Shown here: piece after piece, positions 34,855-40,873 of the stretch
Position numbering within the stretch: position 1 is the stretch's first letter
Layout of the letters: each line of letters starts with the position of its first letter
Origin: an uncultured Prevotella sp.
GTDB taxonomy: Bacteria > Bacteroidota > Bacteroidia > Bacteroidales > Bacteroidaceae
Reading direction: 5' to 3'
Length of the DNA stretch: 40,873 bases
Assembly (NCBI GenBank): GCA_900315035.1
Contig: OMXO01000025.1
Span: 1-40,873 of the forward strand
Position numbers and translations under genes: made by a program
The notes under the pieces: generated by a model
Database searches by the model: none
Told to the model about the DNA's origin: nothing
What the model saw: the letters and a program-made list of their open reading frames with translations, nothing else

Positions 34855-35655
34855 ATGAAGAAAAATTATAATAGCTTGATAACCATTCTTATGGTTGCAA
34901 TTATGAGTTTTAGTGTTGTGTCATGTGGAAAAATAGTAGAAAATGATAATGAAAATGAGCCAAATATTAGAGAGTATTCGGATTATGAAAAAAGAATGAT
35001 TAGTGAATTGACTGGGACAAGTTGGAGATTTGATAAATTAGTAAATAGAACAAAAACAAGTACCGAATATGGCATTATTACTTTTGTAGATAATGAACGA
35101 TTGCAGATTATTGATTATAAAACGCGTGACGGAGACTATATCTCTACAAAAGATGGAGCTTGGTATTTCAACAATAATATATTAGTATTTATTTGTCATG
35201 TTCCAGATAATGCATCTGGTTCTGGTTATTTATCTGCAGCTCTGGGGGTAAATCATGAAATTAGCTCTTTAACCTCTTCGTCAATGATTCTTGTTGATCC
35301 GGATGGTGATGAGACACGCTATTTTTCAAGAGTAAATTATAGAGAAATAGAGGATAAAACCCCTAGTGGAGGTACATCATATGGAGACGTGCCGTATGTC
35401 ACAGATTTTGCATTTACTTCAACAAAGAGTTCAATTACAGTGAAATTTACGTGTTCAGAAAGACCGACAAGCGCAACTGTAAAATATGGTACAAGTTCTA
35501 CCACCAAGACGGCGTCTTCTACAATAGCAGGCAAACAAGTTAGTGCTACAGTTTCAGGGCTCAAATCTGGAACCAAATATTATTTTAGTTGTACAGTCAA
35601 GAATAGTAACGGATCTTCAACATCAGATAATTGGCCTGCTATGACCCAGTATTGA
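34855..35655 (+). CDS. Lipoprotein with lipocalin-like and Fn3-like domains
   Basis: The 266-aa protein has a lipoprotein signal peptide with lipobox VVSC and lipidated Cys24. Residues about 50-165 resemble a lipocalin-like domain (LTGTSWRFDKLVNRTK, WYFNNNILVFIC), and residues about 180-266 look like a fibronectin type III domain (VPYVTDFAFTSTKSSITVKF, SGLKSGTKYYFSCTVKNSNG). Other ATGs lie upstream at 34813 and 34843, but the ATG at 34855 gives the proper signal peptide. It lies 68 nt after the barrel gene and 28 nt before the large surface protein. It is A/T-rich like its neighbours. Confidence 0.8.
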   Translation: MKKNYNSLITILMVAIMSFSVVSCGKIVENDNENEPNIREYSDYEKRMISELTGTSWRFDKLVNRTKTSTEYGIITFVDNERLQIIDYKTRDGDYISTKDGAWYFNNNILVFICHVPDNASGSGYLSAALGVNHEISSLTSSSMILVDPDGDETRYFSRVNYREIEDKTPSGGTSYGDVPYVTDFAFTSTKSSITVKFTCSERPTSATVKYGTSSTTKTASSTIAGKQVSATVSGLKSGTKYYFSCTVKNSNGSSTSDNWPAMTQY

Positions 35656-35683
35656 ATATTTGTTTGTAAATAAATAGAAGGAT

Positions 35684-37957
35684 ATGAAAAGAATATTTTG
35701 TAAACTGCAGCAGAAAGTCTATGGTTCAATTTTACTATTGACGCTACTTTTATTTTTTCCTATGACAGCCTATCCAGAGACATACACATTAAGTGTTGGG
35801 GAAAGTGCTACTATTAGTCAAACAGCATTGGGGAGTGGCTACATAGACAATGTAGGTCTTGGGGCTATGCTTGACCCGCATTTGGGCTTCTCTAAAAATT
35901 ATGATGGCTCTGCTACCATCACGGTAAAGTCGTATTTTGACTATACTGCCACAGTCCAACTTGTTTTTATTGAAAGAACTCAGGCTTATTATAGTGGTCG
36001 ATATCATACAAAGGCAGAAACATATTACAGAACAGTCTATATTAAATGTAAATATGTGTCACCCAAACCCAATGTTAAACCTACTAAAGTATATCTGCCA
36101 GAAAGAGTAAGATGTCCTTTGAACGAAAGGGTGTATATAGAACCAATCTATGAGCCAAACGGAGCAAAAGGCACAAAGTTTAACTGGAGCCAAAGTCAAG
36201 GTACTGCAGCGTTTGCATATATGGAAACTTCAGATGGACGTTATCGTGTCATAGGTAGATCTCCTGGCATAGGAAGTCTAAGCGTAAAAGTTGATAATGA
36301 TGACAATTTGGAGGCATCTACAATAATTGAAGTCGTTGATCCAAACTATCTGCCTCCAGATAATGTATTCATACTTAGCTCTATTGAAATCAGTGTCGGT
36401 GGCCATGCAATGCTTCAGCCAATCTTGGTTCCTGAAAATGCAGCAACCTCCTTTACTTGGAGCTCTGAGAACTCTAGCATTGCTGATGTTAATTATGGGA
36501 AAGTCACAGGTAAAAAAACTGGAACAACCATAATAAAGGTGAAGACTGACAATGGCCATCAAAGTGAATGCAAAGTTAGAGTAGTTGAAAATAATGGAAA
36601 AGACGATGAAGAAAGTGATGAGATTAGTGGAAAAGGAAGCGTTGACGGGCATGAATACGTTGATTTAGGTTTAAGCGTGAAGTGGGCAACATGCAATGTC
36701 GGTGCTATAAAACCAGAGGATTTCGGTGGTTATTATGCATGGGGAGAGACATCGGAAAAATCTGCATATAACTGGGACACCTATTCATATGGTACTTACA
36801 TGAATGAGGTATATATCGGTAATGATATTAAAGGAACGAAATATGATGCTGCACAACAAAACTGGGGGAGTAATTGGAGAATGCCAACACAGAAAGAGTT
36901 TAGTGAACTTTATAGTAAATGCACTATCAAAAAAATTACAAAGAATTCTGTGGAAGGGTATGAGTTTACTGGAACTAATGGAAATAGTATTTTCATCCCT
37001 TTGGCTGGTTACAAAGGCAACGATGGTTTGCATTCTGGCTTTAGATATTGGTCTTCAAACATAAGCTCCAAGGATTCAGGAACGGCTTGGTATTTGCAAG
37101 TAAGTACGAACAAATATAGTGAAATAAATTATAGTGTACTAACGATTGTACGTATGGCTGGCTTACCTATTCGACCTGTTACTGATGTAACTTCAGGAAC
37201 TCCAGGGACTTCAGAATCTTCAGAAATTCAAATTAGTTCAACAAATTTTCCTGATGCGAACTTCCGTCAATACCTGTTGGAACAGGATTATGGTCATGAC
37301 GGAATATTGACGAGTTCAGAGATATCGAACATTACAGAACTACATGTTGGCGGAAAAGCATTAGGCATTAAGAGTTTACAAGGGGTGGAATTCTTTACAG
37401 AACTAACTCTTTTGGATTGTTCTTATAATAGTATCGAATCACTATTTTTATCATCGAATCGGAAATTGCAGACACTATCTTGTGAAGGTAATAAACTGAA
37501 AGAAATTGATTTGTCGCGAAATACGAATTTAACTCGTTTGCTTATTCAGCGTAACGATCTTACGACATTAGATTTGTCAAATAATGCAAAAATAGTTTAT
37601 TTAGAAGTTTATTATAATGAAATTAGAGGATCTGGCATGGATTCTTTTGTTAATAATCTGCCATATAATTATTCTGGTGAAAAATGTTGGATAGGAATAC
37701 TAAATACAAAATATCAAGATGGTAATATATGTACTAAAAGCCAGGTGAAGAAAATAAAAGAAAAAGGTTGGACACCTTATTATTATGACGGTGAATGGCA
37801 TGAATATGCCGGCAGTGATCCTACAGGTATCAAAAGTTTCATAACGGATGAGGACAAGGAGAGTAAAGCTCCGATTTATGACATCAATGGCCAGCAGCTG
37901 TTGAAGTTTCGTAAGGGTATCAATATCATTGGTGGAAAGAAAATTGTAGTGAAGTGA
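35684..37957 (+). CDS. Large surface protein: Ig-like, FISUMP and leucine-rich repeat domains
   Basis: The 757-aa protein has a signal peptide (1-31), a beta-rich N-terminal region with no family I know, Ig-like domains at about residues 125-215 and 225-302 (the latter Big_2-like, SENSSIADVNYGKVTGKKTG), a FISUMP domain at about 315-500 (VDLGLSVKWATCNVG, NWRMPTQKEFSELYSKC, ending GLPIRPV), an EF-hand-like motif (QDYGHDGILTSSEI), leucine-rich repeats at about 540-665, and a short C-terminal tail (IYDINGQQLLKFRKG) like surface-sorting ends. FISUMP has a C-type-lectin-related fold that binds ligands. It is the presumed surface-exposed part of the island. Its last codons overlap the TIR gene start (GTGA). 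Confidence 0.87.
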   Translation: MKRIFCKLQQKVYGSILLLTLLLFFPMTAYPETYTLSVGESATISQTALGSGYIDNVGLGAMLDPHLGFSKNYDGSATITVKSYFDYTATVQLVFIERTQAYYSGRYHTKAETYYRTVYIKCKYVSPKPNVKPTKVYLPERVRCPLNERVYIEPIYEPNGAKGTKFNWSQSQGTAAFAYMETSDGRYRVIGRSPGIGSLSVKVDNDDNLEASTIIEVVDPNYLPPDNVFILSSIEISVGGHAMLQPILVPENAATSFTWSSENSSIADVNYGKVTGKKTGTTIIKVKTDNGHQSECKVRVVENNGKDDEESDEISGKGSVDGHEYVDLGLSVKWATCNVGAIKPEDFGGYYAWGETSEKSAYNWDTYSYGTYMNEVYIGNDIKGTKYDAAQQNWGSNWRMPTQKEFSELYSKCTIKKITKNSVEGYEFTGTNGNSIFIPLAGYKGNDGLHSGFRYWSSNISSKDSGTAWYLQVSTNKYSEINYSVLTIVRMAGLPIRPVTDVTSGTPGTSESSEIQISSTNFPDANFRQYLLEQDYGHDGILTSSEISNITELHVGGKALGIKSLQGVEFFTELTLLDCSYNSIESLFLSSNRKLQTLSCEGNKLKEIDLSRNTNLTRLLIQRNDLTTLDLSNNAKIVYLEVYYNEIRGSGMDSFVNNLPYNYSGEKCWIGILNTKYQDGNICTKSQVKKIKEKGWTPYYYDGEWHEYAGSDPTGIKSFITDEDKESKAPIYDINGQQLLKFRKGINIIGGKKIVVK

Positions 37958-39141
37958 AGAAAGAACAATATGACATTTTTATCAGCTATCGCAGGACGGC
38001 GTATGATACGGCTAACCTGATGGCGGTTAAATTGAGGCATGCTGGGTATAAGGTGTTCTTCGATGTGGATACCTTGATGGCGGGTAAGTTTAATGAACAA
38101 CTGCTTGAGGTAATCAAGGGCTGCAAAGATTTTATCCTTGTGTTGCCTGAGAATGCTCTGGATAGATGTGTTGATCCAGAGGATTGGGTTAGACGGGAGG
38201 TGGAGTGTGCTATAAAGAATCAGAAGAATATTTTGCCAGTAATGCTTGACGGATTCTCTTGGCCACATACATTACCAGATGAGTTGAAAGAACTTCCAAA
38301 CTATCAGGCTATTGCCGCTGTTGGCCATGAGTATTTCGATATGGCTGTCGAACGTATGCAGGGCTATTTGCAGAGCAAGGCAAAGAAGCCCATTCAGCAG
38401 TGGTTAGGAAAAGTTGCTATAGCCCTAGGGGTTGTCCTTATTCTGATGGGCATAGGATATGGGATAGTCAATCATATCGCCAGTGTAACGTGTAAAAGCA
38501 TTGCGACTCAGCTGACGTGTAGTATGGATGTAATGGACAATATTGGTAAAGACTGCCGGGGACTGGAGGAGGCGCTTTCTATTCTATACAATAGTATTGA
38601 CACTGAAGATACGCTAAAAAGGACTAATGCAGAAAGGGAATTCCTAAAAACTGTTGATGCTAGCGATAAGAATATATCTATGTATCGTAAGACATCGCCG
38701 GCGCCAGTATTTGAATTCAATAGCATCGAAAACTATGTGCTGGCTTATTATAAGATAGGAAAAGAGGAACTGGATGGCTTTTCTGCTTTCTATGAATCTA
38801 TGTTGGACGATATGATCAATTTGAATGAGTCTGCAAGAGCAATGGTAAAAGAGAGGAGATATTCGCAAGTTGAACGTGATGGGCTGAAGACAATTGTTAG
38901 TGGCTACAAGCACTATTTGAATGGCTTCTACTATGGATATCTTGGCTCACTGTCATTGCTTCCGAGACCATCGAGAAAAATGCATTTCGATATGGCACAG
39001 AGATGGACGAGTTTCCCTAATGGCACTGCGCTTGATTTGGAACAAGAGGAATATGTACAGTTCCAAACGAAAGAAATGGAAATGTATCAGGAAGAACTAA
39101 TACTACAAAAGGAAAAGGAATTAAGATCTGGAAATAATTAA
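37954..39141 (+). CDS. Membrane-anchored TIR-domain protein (GTG start)
   Basis: TIR domains of this kind can cleave NAD or make NAD-derived signals. The 395-aa protein begins with a TIR domain (residues about 5-135): YDIFISYRR, a DTLMAGKF loop, ILVLPENAL and the helix DPEDWVRREVECAI, where Glu82 matches the catalytic Glu of SARM1-type TIRs (DWVxKE). One transmembrane helix lies at about residues 151-173 (VAIALGVVLILMGIGYG). The remaining 220 residues are mostly helical with no known family. Without a signal peptide, the TIR should face the cytoplasm and the C-terminal part the periplasm. The start is GTG, overlapping the upstream stop (GTGA); no ATG fits. Confidence 0.88.
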   Translation: MKKEQYDIFISYRRTAYDTANLMAVKLRHAGYKVFFDVDTLMAGKFNEQLLEVIKGCKDFILVLPENALDRCVDPEDWVRREVECAIKNQKNILPVMLDGFSWPHTLPDELKELPNYQAIAAVGHEYFDMAVERMQGYLQSKAKKPIQQWLGKVAIALGVVLILMGIGYGIVNHIASVTCKSIATQLTCSMDVMDNIGKDCRGLEEALSILYNSIDTEDTLKRTNAEREFLKTVDASDKNISMYRKTSPAPVFEFNSIENYVLAYYKIGKEELDGFSAFYESMLDDMINLNESARAMVKERRYSQVERDGLKTIVSGYKHYLNGFYYGYLGSLSLLPRPSRKMHFDMAQRWTSFPNGTALDLEQEEYVQFQTKEMEMYQEELILQKEKELRSGNN

Positions 39142-39152
39142 ACAGGTAAAAT

Positions 39153-39797
39153 ATGAATGACGTGTTATATTATGCTGAGTGTGTGAAATATGCACTTCGC
39201 AAAAGAGGTATTATAGAAGATGATTTTGAGAATTCTGGATTGAGGTTTTATAAGAGGAAAGTCGCTAATCCGAAAACCATATTCAAAACATTGAGGAAGG
39301 GAGGTGTCATAATACCTTGGGTTGACAGTTCTTTGTTCGGAGATAATGCTAATTCTTTTATTGCAACTATTTTGCTATCGGTTTCGGAGGATCAGAGTCG
39401 TGTGATGCTCTACAATCCTGTTTCCAATACTGAGCGTTATTATACGACAAACGAGTTCCTGCAATCGTGGGAGAAGGCAAATGGAGCATGCACTACAGCA
39501 TTTGATAAAGATGGAACTTATACCCCGAAGCTTCTTGACTTGATGCATATTACATTGCCAGATTTTATGGATGAACTATGTGAGGCCATTGCTGAGAATG
39601 CCCATGATACATGGGCATGGGAGCGGCAAAGTGAAGGTTGGACTTATGGACCAAAGAGGGATGACGAGAAACTTCAGACACCAGACATGGTTCCTTACTC
39701 AGAATTGCCAGACTCAGAACGCCAATATGATCGAGTAATGGCTTTCGATACCCTTAGGCTCTTATTAGCTTTGGGGTATAAGATTGTAAAAATATAG
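39153..39797 (+). CDS. RyR-domain protein with a C39-peptidase-like N-terminus
   Basis: The 214-aa protein ends in a clear RyR domain (residues about 137-212: NAHDTWAWERQSEGWTYGP, then RDDEKLQTPDMVPYSELP and ERQYDRVMAFDTLRLLLALG), the repeat known from ryanodine receptors and found in bacteria next to signalling genes. The N-terminal part (PWVDSSLFG, MLYNPVSN, YYTTNEFLQSWEKANGAC) resembles the papain-like C39 fold, but I see no His in the usual place, so it may be an inactive relative. This is inference. It starts 11 nt after the TIR gene and is the last gene of the island operon. RyR domains may bind nucleotide-type ligands; a partnership with the TIR protein is suggested by the layout. Confidence 0.85.
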   Translation: MNDVLYYAECVKYALRKRGIIEDDFENSGLRFYKRKVANPKTIFKTLRKGGVIIPWVDSSLFGDNANSFIATILLSVSEDQSRVMLYNPVSNTERYYTTNEFLQSWEKANGACTTAFDKDGTYTPKLLDLMHITLPDFMDELCEAIAENAHDTWAWERQSEGWTYGPKRDDEKLQTPDMVPYSELPDSERQYDRVMAFDTLRLLLALGYKIVKI

Positions 39798-39884
39798 TAG
39801 CGTCAAATTACTTTAGTTATTGCTATATTTTGCAGAAAGACCGCAGGAGAATTGGAGACGAATCAGCTTTTTAAAAGTTTAAAC

Positions 39885-39925
39885 GCATACAAGGCTCGCT
39901 ATCTCAGCGAGCCTTGTATGCTTTT
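39885..39925 (+). terminator. Hairpin element, copy C (perfect 16-bp stem plus T4)
   Basis: GCATACAAGGCTCGCT pairs perfectly with AGCGAGCCTTGTATGC around loop ATCTC and is followed by TTTT and ACTAACCAAAT. It ends the nine-gene island 87 nt after the RyR stop and is homologous in sequence to copies A and B. Being a perfect palindrome, it could also stop minus-strand RNA. Confidence 0.88.
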
Positions 39926-39999
39926 ACTAACCAAATAACAAACTTAAACCTTATGCAATATGAAAAAGAAAAAACTAACGTATGAATCTTAAATCTGAC

Positions 40000-40085
40000 G
40001 CAAGTGAAGTGCAAGTCGAGAGCAATCAAAGCTCGCTTTAGATTGCCGAGGCGCAGCCTTCACTCGCGGTGTGATCTCAATCACA
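40000..40085 (-). ncRNA. Possible compact structured RNA on the minus strand
   Basis: A consensus minus-strand promoter reads into this segment. It contains a TGTGAT/ATCACA hairpin (40070-40085), an outer 7-bp stem AGTGAAG/CTTCACT (40003-40009 with 40058-40064), and inside it a 10-bp hairpin with one bulge (40022-40031 with 40036-40046) and a small AGGC/GCCT hairpin (40049-40059). No frame is evident. It may instead be a dispersed palindromic repeat. Hairpin C would terminate it. Confidence 0.4.
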
Positions 40086-40088
40086 GCG

Positions 40089-40120
40089 CAAAGGTACGGC
40101 GGTTTTTGGCGATTTCCAAA
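40089..40120 (-). promoter_or_regulatory. Minus-strand consensus promoter at the island's end
   Basis: On the minus strand: TTTG (40120-40117), 20 nt, TACCTTTG (40096-40089), then CGC. It matches the promoter pattern fully but has no gene downstream on that strand until the far side of the island. Confidence 0.7.
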
Positions 40121-40208
40121 TATTTAGGCCAGATCTTCTTGGAGTTGTTGCGACGTTGTAGGATAGATGCGACAAAAGGAGGCCAAATGCCAAAATCCTG
40201 TCGTGGTT

Positions 40209-40754
40209 CTATCTGATGTTATTGAGCAATTCCGTTGCTGATGTCTCTTGCATGCGGATGTAGGCGAAGAGTTTCTTGCCTGCGTCCTTCAGGCTGGCAC
40301 CGAAGATATAGACCGCATCGTCGATAATTAGGAAACGATCGTGGTTGTGCTGACAGACGTTGACAGTGATAGGCGGATACTGTTGGTTGTGGCGTTGTAG
40401 GTCGAGTTGCTGCTGTTGTGAGAGCTGGCGGGTGTAGATTGTGGCAGAGACACAGGCATTTCGTTTACTCAGCATTATAAGTGTATTCTCATCAATGTAG
40501 TTGTCGATGAGCACGATGGAGTGTTTGGCCTGCTTGATGAGGCTGATGATGTGGGCGTAGGCATCAAAGATTTGGCCGTCGTAGAAGATACCCTCCACGG
40601 GCGGCAGCGACGAGCGCACGAAGAAATCAATTTTGTCCTTCAATCCTTGTATTTGAGTGTCTTGTTTGGCTACGTGCTCTTCCAATGCAATTATACGGCT
40701 GTTTACTACATATCCTTTCAAAAGATAATCTTTTAGCTTGCGAGTGGCCCACTG
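40209..40754 (-). pseudogene. C-terminal remnant of a RhuM-like protein with a PLD-like domain
   Basis: The frame encodes about 181 residues and runs from a stop codon (TAA at 40755-40757) through QWATRKLKDYLLKGYVVN, a motif that in RhuM-family proteins lies in the middle, after the N-terminal DNA-binding half. A coiled coil follows (ALEEHVAKQDTQIQGLKDKI), then the region SSLPPVEGIFYDGQIFDAY and a PLD-like part with HDRFLIID and FGASLKDAGKKLFAY. The N-terminal half is missing. A TTG at 40721 could start a shorter product of 170 aa, so some expression is possible. The break falls exactly at the edge of a 22-bp palindrome, which suggests recombination or insertion. Intact relatives are common next to defence and restriction loci. 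Confidence 0.8.
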
Positions 40755-40775
40755 TTATGTGCAGCTGCGCATAAC
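40754..40775. repeat. 22-bp palindrome at the RhuM-like break point
   Basis: GTTATGTGCAG is followed directly by CTGCGCATAAC, a perfect dyad except for one T-G pair. Its left edge is the first base lost from the RhuM-like frame. Confidence 0.9.
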
Positions 40776-40810
40776 AATGGTTATGTAGAGCTGATGATTA
40801 TGTAAAGTTG
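40755..40810. repeat. Three related 13-nt direct repeats
   Basis: TTATGTGCAGCTG (40755-40767), TTATGTAGAGCTG (40781-40793) and TTATGTAAAGTTG (40798-40810) share TTATGTnnAGyTG. The first is part of the palindrome. The arrangement resembles a recombinase binding site. The last 60 bases of the window show nothing I can name. Confidence 0.8.
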
Positions 40811-40873
40811 ACTACGTAATATTTTGATACTCAGTTTCTAAAACGTCCTTTTCTTTTCATAATTTTGGCAGGG

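Larger units (their letters stand above)
39798..40208. other. Intergenic region at the island's end
   Basis: These 411 bases contain hairpin copy C, which probably terminates the island operon, and a minus-strand promoter followed by a compact structured segment. No gene is convincing. A 10-codon frame (MKKKKLTYES) follows hairpin C and echoes the start after copy A. Confidence 0.7.

Noticed and set aside
36640-37190. Diversity-generating retroelement target
   Set aside because: The FISUMP end resembles variable lectin-fold proteins, but no reverse transcriptase, accessory gene or template copy is found in the window.

Overview
The window looks like a chromosomal contig from a Bacteroidota bacterium, most likely a Prevotella-like member of the Bacteroidales. 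The evidence is the repeated promoter pattern TTTG-N20-TAnnTTTG, A/T-rich translation starts without strong Shine-Dalgarno sequences, and typical families: DUF4468, DUF4293, a Porin_10-like porin, BamD as a short lipoprotein, an omega-like RNA polymerase subunit and C-terminal sorting-type tails. The genus is an inference; no rRNA or tRNA gene was seen in the window.

Positions 1-28005 are mostly ordinary core genome: an OmpA-family protein (5' end missing), a secreted unknown, ansA-dsbD, uxaC, an RluA-type pseudouridine synthase with a coupled 50-aa membrane peptide, an HD phosphohydrolase divergent from menA, a DUF4468/54-aa membrane peptide/porin operon, uvrB, bamD-rpoZ-like-DUF4293, valS, mazG-lipoprotein-rnz, an ECF sigma operon, nth divergent from an exported GH2 beta-galactosidase, and a small secreted unknown. 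Genes are tightly packed, with hairpin terminators and several pairs of overlapping divergent promoters.

Positions 28006-30707 are mostly non-coding and rich in repeats. They hold a long composite hairpin with 21-nt tandem repeats, two inverted arrays of four octamers around an A/T-only 30-bp perfect palindrome, a WYL regulator, two copies of a roughly 120-130-nt dispersed repeat, copies A and B of a conserved hairpin element, and a strong promoter that begins a highly structured RNA of about 265 nt ending in a hairpin plus T6.

Positions 30708-39797 are an A/T-rich island of nine co-directional, closely spaced or overlapping genes. In order they encode a coiled-coil lipoprotein, a LysM protein, a beta-repeat protein, LysM-TPR-zinc-finger, LysM-beta-barrel, a lipoprotein with an Fn3-like domain, a large Ig/FISUMP/LRR surface protein, a membrane TIR protein with an intact catalytic-type glutamate, and a RyR-domain protein. 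The pairing of TIR and RyR proteins with an envelope module behind a structured leader RNA is the most likely undescribed system here. I infer an envelope-linked sensing or defence role; nothing in the sequence proves it.

Positions 39798-40873 close the island. They contain a third, perfect copy (C) of the hairpin element, a minus-strand promoter reading into a compact structured segment, and a RhuM-like/PLD-like gene remnant cut off at a 22-bp palindrome followed by related direct repeats, which looks like a recombination junction.
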